A stretch of DNA of 54,036 nucleotides from Bryobacter sp. CoA8 C33. Lineage in GTDB: Bacteria; Acidobacteriota; Terriglobia; Bryobacterales; Bryobacteraceae. Shown piece after piece: positions 6,690 through 14,034 of this stretch. Position numbers and translations under genes: made by a program. Numbering within the stretch: the stretch's first letter is position 1; the number at the start of each line of letters is the position of its first letter. Below the pieces are notes generated by a model. It made no database searches, was not told the origin of the DNA, and worked only from the letters and a program-made list of their open reading frames with translations. The stretch covers positions 1-54,036 of the forward strand of contig JAINDK010000094.1 of the NCBI GenBank assembly GCA_019931185.1, written 5' to 3'.

Positions 6690-8288
6690 TCAGTGAATTT
6701 TCACCGGTGGCACCGGAACACTCTCTACCGGCGCGAATAAACTAAACGTGAACAAGGCGTTGGCATTCGCGATCGTCACATACTGTTTGCCCTCCACCAT
6801 ATAAGTAATCGGCGAGGAGTAAATTTGCGCTCCCGTCTGATAGTGATACAAATGCTTTCCCGTCCGCGAATCCAGCACGATCAGATGCCCGTCGTCGTCA
6901 CCGGAAAAGAGCAAGCCGCTCGCGGTGCCCGTTAAGCCCGCCCACATTTCCGCCTTACCTGTCATCGGATACTGCCAGCGCAAATCCCCTGTCAGCGGAT
7001 CAAACGATCGAACAAAAAACTGTCCCGGCTCATTCGGCCGCGGCCCGGCCCCGCCGCCAGCAAAGTTCGTACCCGGCTCAGGTTTCTTCGATGAGCTCGT
7101 ATAGATGTCGCATTGCTCGAGAACGACCACGCTCAGCAGACCCGTGGCCGCGTTCCAGCTCTGGCTCATCCAGTTTGTCGCCCCTCGCACTCCCGGGCAC
7201 ACACGGTTGCCCTCCGGCGTCGGATTCTTGTCCGGATTGGGAATCGGCCGCCCGTTGGCGTCAATTCCCTTGGCCCAGTCGAGTTTCTGGATCAGCGGCT
7301 GCGAGCGCAAATAGCGCCCCGTCTCGCGATCAAGCACATAGAGAAATCCATTCCGGTTGGCGTGAAACACCACTTTGCGCGGCTTTCCTTCCCAGTTCAC
7401 CTCCACCAACACCGGCCAGCTCTGCGCGTCCCAATCATGCCAGTCCCCAGGCGTGAACTGAAAGTACCACTTCATCTTCCCGGTGTCGGCATCAATCGCC
7501 AGCAGCGAACAACTGTAGAGATTGTCACCCTTGCGGTCCCCGCCATAGAAATCCGGCCACGGATTTCCCGTCGTCCAATACAGCGTGTTTGTCTCGGGAT
7601 CAAAAGTACCCGATAGCCACGTAGCCGCTCCGCCATATTCGATGTAATCGCCCCAGGTTTCGCTGCCCGGCTCACCCCGCTTCGGCACCGTGTAAGTGCG
7701 CCAGACCTCCTTGCCGCTCACCGCATCGAGCGCCGCCAGATAGCCGCGCATTCCCTCATCTCCGCCCGCCGTGCCCACAATAATCTTATCGCGAAGCGCC
7801 ACCGGCGCCGCCGAGCAAAACACCCCGTCCTTGATGTCGCCGTACTGCTTGCGCCACGCCAGACCGCCCGTCCGCCGGTCGAGCGATACCAGATGACAGT
7901 CCGCCGTCGCGAAATACACCTGATTGCCAAGAATCGCCGCCCCCCGGTTCACGGCCTCCTTCTTGGATTGCGTGTCGTTGTACTGCCAGATCACGCGTCC
8001 GCTGCGCGCATCAAGCGCATAGATCGCGTTCGTATTCGTGTAGTACATAACCCCCTCGGCCACGACCGGCCGCGCCCGCAGCCCCTTGGCTCCCGGCACC
8101 TGAAAAGTCCACTTCGGCGTCAGATTCCGGGCATTGTCCGGCGTGATCTGCACCAGCGGCGATAGCCCGCGACCCTGATAATCCCCGGCGTAAGTCAGCC
8201 AGTTCTCATTCGGGCTCTGCCGCAGAGCCTCATAGCTCACCTGCGCCTGCAGCGCGGCGGCAAACACAAGAGGAAGAAACAGTTTCAT
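6690..8288 (-). CDS. PQQ-dependent alcohol dehydrogenase (quinoprotein)
   Basis: A 532-residue periplasmic quinoprotein with a short signal peptide (residues 1-15) and an eight-bladed propeller with W-motifs such as YALDARSGRVIWQY. It oxidises alcohols and passes electrons from pyrroloquinoline quinone to cytochrome c. By family alignment the active site is Glu178 (GGDEG), Asn242 (TTGNPWP) and Asp285; the residue two further on, Asp287 (HDWDAQ), is the additional aspartate that marks lanthanide-dependent enzymes of the XoxF/PedH kind. The vicinal Cys-Cys pair typical of methanol dehydrogenases is missing (the expected place before NRG at about 114 has none). A di-haem cytochrome c gene lies 10 bases upstream in the same operon. 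Substrate is unknown. Confidence 0.92.
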   Translation of the reverse strand: MKLFLPLVFAAALQAQVSYEALRQSPNENWLTYAGDYQGRGLSPLVQITPDNARNLTPKWTFQVPGAKGLRARPVVAEGVMYYTNTNAIYALDARSGRVIWQYNDTQSKKEAVNRGAAILGNQVYFATADCHLVSLDRRTGGLAWRKQYGDIKDGVFCSAAPVALRDKIIVGTAGGDEGMRGYLAALDAVSGKEVWRTYTVPKRGEPGSETWGDYIEYGGAATWLSGTFDPETNTLYWTTGNPWPDFYGGDRKGDNLYSCSLLAIDADTGKMKWYFQFTPGDWHDWDAQSWPVLVEVNWEGKPRKVVFHANRNGFLYVLDRETGRYLRSQPLIQKLDWAKGIDANGRPIPNPDKNPTPEGNRVCPGVRGATNWMSQSWNAATGLLSVVVLEQCDIYTSSSKKPEPGTNFAGGGAGPRPNEPGQFFVRSFDPLTGDLRWQYPMTGKAEMWAGLTGTASGLLFSGDDDGHLIVLDSRTGKHLYHYQTGAQIYSSPITYMVEGKQYVTIANANALFTFSLFAPVESVPVPPVKIH

Positions 8289-8298
8289 GGGGCCATCC

Positions 8299-9069
8299 TT
8301 ATTGGGGACTCTGCTGGCGCAGAAAACTGACTAGATTGGTAATCTCTTCCCGGCTCAGGCGGGCGCCATAATCACCTGGCATCGCTGAGGTGGACTGCAA
8401 ATCCAGCGCCTCCACCTGCTTCATGTCGAGGGTCCGTAACGTACCGTCTTTTAGTTGCAACTGCAACTGATAGTTCGTCCGGTCCTTGACGAGTCCGCTC
8501 AGCTTCGCCCCGTCGCGCAAGACCACCTCGGCCCGCTCAAACCCGGGCGTGCGTTCATAATCGGGCTCGAGGATCGACCGCCGTAATTTGGGCAGCGTCG
8601 AGCTTCGCCCCACATTGGAAAGATTCGGACCTGTAAATCCCCCCTTGTCTCCAATCCGGTGGCAGGCCGAACACCCGGCGCGGCCCCAAAACAGCATCGC
8701 TCCCGCCGCCGCCGCCCCCGGCGCTTTCATTTCGATCGCCGGCGCCGTCAGAGAACGGACAAACGCAGCCAGCTCCCATCCCCGGTCTTCCGGCAGCTTG
8801 GCCGCCGGCATGATCCCAACTCCGTTCTGGATCGTTTTAAACAGCATCTCGTCGCTCATCGGATGCCACGCACCCCGCTCCACCAAGCTCGGCCCTCGCC
8901 CACCCATGCCCTCCGGGCCATGGCACCCCGCGCAGCCCCCGGCGTAGATTTTGCGCCCGGCTTCGATTCGCGCCGCATCTCCCATAAAGAGATGCCGCGC
9001 CTTCTCATCATCCTTGCCGTGCTGGGCCAGCGCCAGCACTGGTACTAAGATCCCAATCAGTTTGCCCAC
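8299..9069 (-). CDS. Di-haem cytochrome c, partner of the PQQ dehydrogenase
   Basis: A 256-residue secreted cytochrome c. After an N-terminal hydrophobic signal, two haem-binding sites are visible: CAGCH (residues 46-50) and CSACH (133-137), with likely Met ligands in MPAAKLPEDRGW and MPGDYG contexts. It presumably takes electrons from the dehydrogenase encoded 10 bases downstream and passes them to the terminal oxidase. The segment after the second haem (about 165-235, with DGAKLSGLVKDRT) resembles the haem-binding region repeated in acidobacterial and planctomycete cytochromes. Translation starts at a GTG (9069); TAGAAT lies 9 bases upstream, so the leader may be minimal. Confidence 0.9.
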   Translation of the reverse strand: MGKLIGILVPVLALAQHGKDDEKARHLFMGDAARIEAGRKIYAGGCAGCHGPEGMGGRGPSLVERGAWHPMSDEMLFKTIQNGVGIMPAAKLPEDRGWELAAFVRSLTAPAIEMKAPGAAAAGAMLFWGRAGCSACHRIGDKGGFTGPNLSNVGRSSTLPKLRRSILEPDYERTPGFERAEVVLRDGAKLSGLVKDRTNYQLQLQLKDGTLRTLDMKQVEALDLQSTSAMPGDYGARLSREEITNLVSFLRQQSPQ

Positions 9070-9400
9070 GGTACTCGGATTCTACACCCACCACGCTGCC
9101 CGAGGCGAACTGCCCAGCCCGCTTGCCCAGGCTGTCGCCCATGCCCAGCGTCCGTCTCTTTGCTCAGCCCGCCTCCCCACAGCAGCACCCAACCCGCTGC
9201 CGGCCGCAGCTCCAATTCACAACTCTTCACCCTTTCCTCCTGATAGAGTAACGTCCGAATGGCCGGCCACTCTTCAGTTCACCTTCACAGCAAGTAAACT
9301 AAAGAATCGCCTCCACCCATTCGCCAAGGCAGGCTATAAAGTTCATGGCGCTGTTCGCCGATTCCCCCCTTGGGCAAAGTGGATTGGGAGTAAATGGTTC
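9070..9400. other. Intergenic region between divergent operons
   Basis: About 330 bases between the divergent cytochrome c and amidase genes. I see no conserved gene. An open frame on the + strand runs through it in frame with the amidase but its translation is Ser/Pro/His-rich with no family resemblance. CTATAAAG near 9339 is a possible -10 for the amidase operon, without a good -35. Confidence 0.45.
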
Positions 9401-10624
9401 TTGAGTCATCTGATTCCGAGAGATGTCCTAAAGTCGATGATTGCCTCGCGGGCTTCGAAGATCGAAGATCCCGTCGAGAAGCTGCGTTTCCTCAAAACCA
9501 CGGAAAAGCGCTTCAGTCAAATCGAAGATCTTCTTCTTAGCCCCCATTTCTGGTGGTTAAGCAATCGCAAGATTTGGATCACTGTCGCCTTCCTTTTGCT
9601 GATTCCCACGCTGTCCCTGCTCCGCCGGTCCCCGCTTCCGGTTATCGACGCCTCGGCCGTGGCTGGCGGAAAACTGTCCACCGTCCGCCCCGCTCCGGAA
9701 GTACCGCTTGAGAAAGCCTATCTCATCGACAACCGCGGCGGCGTGGAAACCTGGTCGAATGGTCTTCATATTGAGACCCGCTTCACCACCAGCAACCGTC
9801 CGCGCGAGTACTATGTATGGAATCGCAACGCCCCACAAGCCTCCTTGTCCCGGCTTCCCTCTCAACAAGCCGCCGGCATCGTTTATCACACGACAGAAAG
9901 CACGCTCGAGGAACTCGAAGAAACACAATTACGCCGGCTCAAACTCCTCGGCGAATCGCTGCTTCAGTATGTCCAGAAGGAAAAGGCCTACCACTATGTC
10001 ATTGACCGCTTTGGCCGCGTCTTTCGCGTTGTCGTCGAGTCCGATGCGGCCAATCACGCCGGCAAGTCGACTTGGGCCGATGAGGAATGGGCCTATATCG
10101 GCTTGAATGATTCCTTCCTCGCCATCTCTTTTGAAACACAAACTCGCCCTGGCGATGAGTCCCCCGAGATTACCCAGGCACAAGTTGACAGCGGCCGCAT
10201 GCTCACCCGTATTCTACGCAGCCGCTACGCTATCCGCGCCTCCAATTGCGTCACCCACGCGCAGGTTTCCATCAATCCCTCCAACTTTCAGATTGGCTAT
10301 CACACCGATTGGGCCGGCAATTTCCCCTTTGAAGCCATGGGTCTGCCCGACAACTACGAGCTGCCTCTGGCCAGCCTATTCCTGTTTGGCTTTAGTTATG
10401 ACGGCACTTTCTTTGCCGCAACCGGGGCGCGCATGTGGAAAGGAGTCGTCTCCAGTGAAGACCTTCTGCGGTCCCGGGCTGGAAAAGATTCCATTTCTGT
10501 CGCGCAGCTCCGCACCCAGTTGCGCAACCAGTACCGCCGGTTGAGCGCCTTGTTGCCTGAGAGCAACGAGCCGGCCGGCACAACCGATTCGCGTGCGAGC
10601 AATCCTCGCCAGGAGAACCCATGA
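9401..10624 (+). CDS. Membrane-anchored N-acetylmuramoyl-L-alanine amidase-like protein
   Basis: About 407 residues. A helical N-terminal part (1-55) is followed by one membrane segment (about 58-75) and a C-terminal amidase_2/PGRP-type domain (about 155-315) placed outside the membrane. Candidate zinc ligands are His163 (VYHTTES), His286 (CVTHAQV) and His301 or Asp303 (GYHTDWAGNFP), with the family-like stretches YHYVIDRFGRVFRV and ANHAGKS. Such domains cut the peptide stem from peptidoglycan glycan chains. The TTG at 9401 is chosen because GGGAG lies 10 bases before it; ATG at 9437 is the alternative. The stop overlaps the start of the actin-like gene by 4 bases (ATGA), so the two are translationally coupled. 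Whether the zinc site is complete is uncertain. Confidence 0.75.
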   Translation: MSHLIPRDVLKSMIASRASKIEDPVEKLRFLKTTEKRFSQIEDLLLSPHFWWLSNRKIWITVAFLLLIPTLSLLRRSPLPVIDASAVAGGKLSTVRPAPEVPLEKAYLIDNRGGVETWSNGLHIETRFTTSNRPREYYVWNRNAPQASLSRLPSQQAAGIVYHTTESTLEELEETQLRRLKLLGESLLQYVQKEKAYHYVIDRFGRVFRVVVESDAANHAGKSTWADEEWAYIGLNDSFLAISFETQTRPGDESPEITQAQVDSGRMLTRILRSRYAIRASNCVTHAQVSINPSNFQIGYHTDWAGNFPFEAMGLPDNYELPLASLFLFGFSYDGTFFAATGARMWKGVVSSEDLLRSRAGKDSISVAQLRTQLRNQYRRLSALLPESNEPAGTTDSRASNPRQENP

Positions 10625-11634
10625 AACAAACCCAACAAACCCCCGCCATCGGACTCGATGTCGGCACCAGCCGTATCGTCGCCGCCGTGCAAAATGGCGA
10701 TCAGTTCCTGTTCAAAAGTCAGTTGAACGCCTTCGTCGAAGTTCCCTGGTCGAAGATGACCGAGGCGTCGCTGAAGCGCGAAAGCGTCCCCTTCGTCGTC
10801 TCCGGTGAGGGCTTTGAGAAGAAGATAATTGTGCCTGGAAACGAAAGCTCGCGCTTCGCCGACTTGCTTCAGTCTGAAAGTCGCCGTCCGATGAACCGCG
10901 GCGTGCTCAATCCAACCGAACCCGAGAACGCGATCATGCTCAAGCAGTTGATCGAAAACCTCACTGAGGGCGTGCGGAGCCCCGGCATTCCTGTTTATTA
11001 CAGCGTTCCCGCCGCCCCGCTCGGCGCCGAGGAAAACCTCACCTACCACGATGCCTCGATCGCCCAAATCCTGCGGGAACTCGGCTGCGAGCCCACGCCC
11101 ATCAACGAAGGCCTCGCTGTCGTCTTCAGTGAATTGGAAGAAACCAATTATTCCGGCATCGGCATCAGCTTCGGCGGCGGCCTCGTCAACGTCTGCTTGA
11201 GCTACCTCGCCGTCCCCGTCCTAAGCTTTAGCGTCGCCAAGGCCGGCGATTATATCGATTCCTCGGCGGCCTCCATCACCGGCGAGCTCACCACGCGCAT
11301 CCGCCTCGCCAAGGAAGAGTCCTTCCAACTCAATGGCCCCTTCCATGACAAGCTCCATCAGGTTCTCAACGTTTACTACGATGAGGTCATTCGCGCCGTT
11401 TGCTCCGGCCTCAAGGAAGCCTTCTCCAACTCCCGCAATATCCCCAAAATGGGCCGCCCTGTTCCCATGGTCCTCTCCGGCGGCACCACCCTGCCCAAGG
11501 GCTTCCGCGACCGCTTCGAAAAAGTCCTCAAGGAACTCGACTTTCCCCTGCCCCTTAGCGAAATCCGCATGGCCCAGGCCCCGCTCAACTCAACGGCCAA
11601 GGGCGCCCTCGTCGCCGCCCTCGCCGAAATGTAA
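10621..11634 (+). CDS. Actin-like ATPase
   Basis: A 337-residue protein of the actin/Hsp70/FtsA superfamily. The phosphate-1 loop is AIGLDVGTSRIVAA (residues 9-22), the phosphate-2 loop GIGISFGGGLVNV (179-191) and the adenosine motif VLSGGTTLPKGF (284-295). It is not a standard MreB (no membrane-insertion or MreB motifs) and is closer in length to plasmid or magnetosome actin-like proteins; I cannot place it in a named subfamily. It is translationally coupled to the preceding membrane-anchored amidase and followed by a strong terminator, so these two form a complete operon. A filament that positions or controls cell-wall cleavage is the simplest inference. Confidence 0.82.
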   Translation: MKQTQQTPAIGLDVGTSRIVAAVQNGDQFLFKSQLNAFVEVPWSKMTEASLKRESVPFVVSGEGFEKKIIVPGNESSRFADLLQSESRRPMNRGVLNPTEPENAIMLKQLIENLTEGVRSPGIPVYYSVPAAPLGAEENLTYHDASIAQILRELGCEPTPINEGLAVVFSELEETNYSGIGISFGGGLVNVCLSYLAVPVLSFSVAKAGDYIDSSAASITGELTTRIRLAKEESFQLNGPFHDKLHQVLNVYYDEVIRAVCSGLKEAFSNSRNIPKMGRPVPMVLSGGTTLPKGFRDRFEKVLKELDFPLPLSEIRMAQAPLNSTAKGALVAALAEM

Positions 11635-11661
11635 CCCAGCGCCTCAAGTCCAAGAACCTTC

Positions 11662-11696
11662 CGCCCGCCGGCCACACGCCGGCGGGCGTTGCTTTT
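11662..11696 (+). terminator. Terminator of the amidase/actin-like operon
   Basis: An 11-bp perfect GC-rich stem, CGCCCGCCGGC (11662-11672) and GCCGGCGGGCG (11678-11688), with a 5-base loop and a T-rich tail (TTGCTTTT). It lies 28 bases after the actin-like stop. Confidence 0.9.
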
Positions 11697-11701
11697 ACTG
11701 C

Positions 11702-11986
11702 CTACTTCCGCACGCGCAGCTTACCCCCGTTGGCCGCAACTTTTCCCTGACGGATCACGACATGCGGATTGCCATCGGGCCCACTGGCCGGAACCGTGAG
11801 ATGGATCCGGTAAAGTCCCCCGAAGCCCAGCGTCAAACCCGCGAACTGAATGCTCGCGGGCTGTCCCTCTATCGTCACCACCGGCCGGATCTGCGCTTGT
11901 CTGAGCGGTGAGGACGGCGCGAAATCATCCCCCTGGCTCCCTGCTCCTCTCCCACGCACTGCTCTCCCATAACCAGGCGCCTTCAA
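11702..11986 (-). pseudogene. Remnant of a TIGR03437-type C-terminal domain
   Basis: The translated 94-residue frame ends in a segment (about residues 31-94) that matches the pattern of the TIGR03437 domain, the Ig-like C-terminal module of large secreted proteins in Solibacter-type acidobacteria: VTIEGQPASIQFAG, then GFGGLYRIHLTVPA and a terminal strand ending in R-V-R-K. The preceding 30 residues do not fit the domain and no upstream exporter or repeat part remains. I read it as the last 65 codons of a lost large exoprotein gene. It sits between the operon terminator and the tRNA gene. Confidence 0.6.
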
Positions 11987-12277
11987 CGCAATCCGCTGGC
12001 AACCTTTCTCAAAATCGGCTCCCTAGCTCCTCTTCGATGACAAGGATCGCCTCGGCGAGTTCCTCCGCCGCGGAACGCAAGTCCTCCCGCGCCTTCACAC
12101 CGGCAATCCGCTCGCGCTCACTCCCCCAAGTATTCCCATTTTCTTGTTTTTCTTTCTTCCCCGCGGCCTCACCCCGATCCCCAACCCCGTGGAACAACCC
12201 GCATGCGGCAATCAAGCAAAACCACTCCGGCCTTCCCGGCACCCCATGCAACCGGCAAATGAAGATTGACTGGACTC
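11987..12277. other. Region between the remnant and the tRNA; no firm gene
   Basis: Nothing well supported. On the minus strand a frame closing at 12009 ends in a helical, Glu-rich stretch (EDLRSAAEELAEAILVIEEE) that could be a small protein of about 45-75 residues starting between 12140 and 12230, but no ribosome-binding site or relative is apparent, and longer versions of this frame run through the tRNA gene. Confidence 0.35.
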
Positions 12278-12353
12278 TGGTGGGCCCTGCTGGATTCGAA
12301 CCAGCAACCAAAGGATTATGAGTCCTCTGCACTAACCGTTGTGCTAAGGGCCC
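12278..12353 (-). tRNA. tRNA-Ile (anticodon CAT, lysidine-modified type)
   Basis: A 76-base tRNA with encoded CCA. Acceptor stem GGGCCCT/AGGGCCC, D arm GCAC...GTGC, anticodon stem GAGGA with loop CTCATAA (anticodon CAT), T arm CTGG-TTCGAAT-CCAG. CAT anticodons occur in initiator Met, elongator Met and tRNA-Ile2. The body (TTAGC...GGTTAG.GCAG..GACTCATAATC.CTTGGT.GCTGGTTC pattern) is close to E. coli tRNA-Ile2 (ileX), which reads AUA after TilS converts C34 to lysidine. Initiator features (C1-A72 mismatch, three G-C pairs in the anticodon stem) are absent. Confidence 0.93.
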
Positions 12354-12450
12354 TCCTGATTTCTTTCCTATTGTCTCAGGAAATTCACCAAACCGCGCCT
12401 GCCCCCCGGTCATATAATCTTTCCAGCAGGCCCTGACGTCTCTCACCGAC

Positions 12451-14034
12451 ATGCCGTTTGTTTTTCTCGCATTGCTGGCCGCCGCCACCCTTCCCGAAAT
12501 GATGTCGGAAGCCGAACGCCATCTCCAGGCCGAACGCTTCCCCCAGGCGCAATCCCTGCTCGAGCAAATCCTTGAGCGCGATGCCAAATACGTCGAAGCC
12601 CATTACCGCCTCGGCTATGTTCTCTTCCGCCAGCGCAAGCTCACCAGCGCCCGCCTTCACCTTTCCGCCACCGTGCGGCTCGCCCCGCCCGCCCACCATG
12701 CCCGCTACTTCCTCGGACGCATCGCCCTGTTTGAAAACAAGCCCCTCGAGGCGATCTCCTGGTTCCAGCCCATCGCTGCATCCGGTGAAACAGTCTTCGA
12801 CGTTCACTCCCAACTGGCCGCTTCCCATGCCGCCGCCGGACAGCCCCTCCCGGCCATCCCTCTGCTCAAGCGCGCCTTGGCCTCCGCCCCCTGGGATGGC
12901 TCACTTTACTTCCGCCTCGGGCAACTCTACCAGCAAACCCGGCGGCCGGAGTTGGCCCGCGATGCCTTCGAGAGCAGCCGGCGCCTCAAGAATGCCGACC
13001 AGCAGGATGTCGCCACCCTCATGCAAACCGCCACCGCCCTCACTGCCGGCAATCGCGACCAGGCGCGGCAACTCAGCCAAAAAATCCTCAACCGCTCCCC
13101 GATCGATCCCAACGCTCTCGTCGCCCTCGGCGTACTCTATGGCGAAGCCGGCATCGCCGCCGACGCCCTGCTCGCCTTCGAGCGCGCCGCAGCCACCGAT
13201 CCCGCTTTCTTTCAAGCGCAGTATAACCACGGCCTCGCCCTCCTCAAATCCGGCCAAACCCCCTTGGCCATCCCGCCCCTCCGCCGCGCCGCCGAACTGC
13301 TGCCGCAATCCTTCGACGCCAACCTCGGCCTCGGCCTCGCCCTCGTCATCGAAGGCAATTACCCCGCCGCCATCGCTCCGCTCGAAAAAGCCCGCCAGGC
13401 CGACCCCGCTCACGCCCGCGCTTCTTCCCTGTTGGCCACGGCTTACCTCCGTTCCCAACAGGCCTCCCAGGCCGTCCCCCTGCTGCGGCAGGCCGCCACC
13501 GCCGCCCCCAGCGATTCATCCACCGCCCTCCTCCTTGTCGAAGCCCTCAATGCCGCCGAGAAACAGGAAGAAGCCCTCCAGGCCGCCCTCGCGGCCCGCG
13601 GGCGCTTCCCCTCCCTCCCGCAAGCCCACCTCGCCGCTGCCCAGCAGTTCGCCCGCCTCGGTCAATACCAGCAAGCCCGCCCCGCTTTCGAAGAGACCCT
13701 CCGCCTCGCCCCGGGCCTCCCGGAAGCCTCCCTCGGCCTCGCCGACACCTTGCAGAAAAATGGCGCCCACCCCCAGGCCCTCGATTTCTACCGCGCCGCC
13801 CTTTCCTCCCCTTCCACCTCCCTGGCCGCGCGCCTCGGCCTCGCCCGCAGCCTCGGCTCCCTCCGCCGCTTCGCTGAGGCCAGAGACCTCCTCGAACAGG
13901 GCTTGCCCACACACCCCAACGATCTCACGCTCCGCCTCGAACTCTCTCGCGTCCTGCTCCGCCTCGGCCTCCCCGAATTGGCCGCTGAACAAACCCGCCA
14001 GATCGAAGCCCTCCGCTCCGGACGTCCCCAGTGA
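12451..14034 (+). CDS. Large TPR repeat protein, possibly exported
   Basis: A 527-residue protein built almost wholly of about 13 tetratricopeptide repeats, preceded by a short hydrophobic N-terminus (PFVFLALLAAATL) that could act as a signal or anchor. Repeats are regular, for example HYRLGYVLFRQRKLTSARLH and LGVLYGEAGIAADALLAFERA. No catalytic domain. TATAAT at 12413-12418 is a good -10 for this transcript. Its last codons overlap the GTG start of the CRTAC gene by 4 bases, so the two are translationally coupled, and the pair lies just upstream of an Oar-type receptor. TPR/CRTAC pairs are common in acidobacteria; their role is not established. Confidence 0.88.
   Translation: MPFVFLALLAAATLPEMMSEAERHLQAERFPQAQSLLEQILERDAKYVEAHYRLGYVLFRQRKLTSARLHLSATVRLAPPAHHARYFLGRIALFENKPLEAISWFQPIAASGETVFDVHSQLAASHAAAGQPLPAIPLLKRALASAPWDGSLYFRLGQLYQQTRRPELARDAFESSRRLKNADQQDVATLMQTATALTAGNRDQARQLSQKILNRSPIDPNALVALGVLYGEAGIAADALLAFERAAATDPAFFQAQYNHGLALLKSGQTPLAIPPLRRAAELLPQSFDANLGLGLALVIEGNYPAAIAPLEKARQADPAHARASSLLATAYLRSQQASQAVPLLRQAATAAPSDSSTALLLVEALNAAEKQEEALQAALAARGRFPSLPQAHLAAAQQFARLGQYQQARPAFEETLRLAPGLPEASLGLADTLQKNGAHPQALDFYRAALSSPSTSLAARLGLARSLGSLRRFAEARDLLEQGLPTHPNDLTLRLELSRVLLRLGLPELAAEQTRQIEALRSGRPQ

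Noticed and set aside
12009-12587. 192-residue minus-strand frame through the tRNA region
   Set aside because: It runs through the tRNA gene and the start of the TPR gene; only its last 45-75 codons could be a small protein, which remains unproven.
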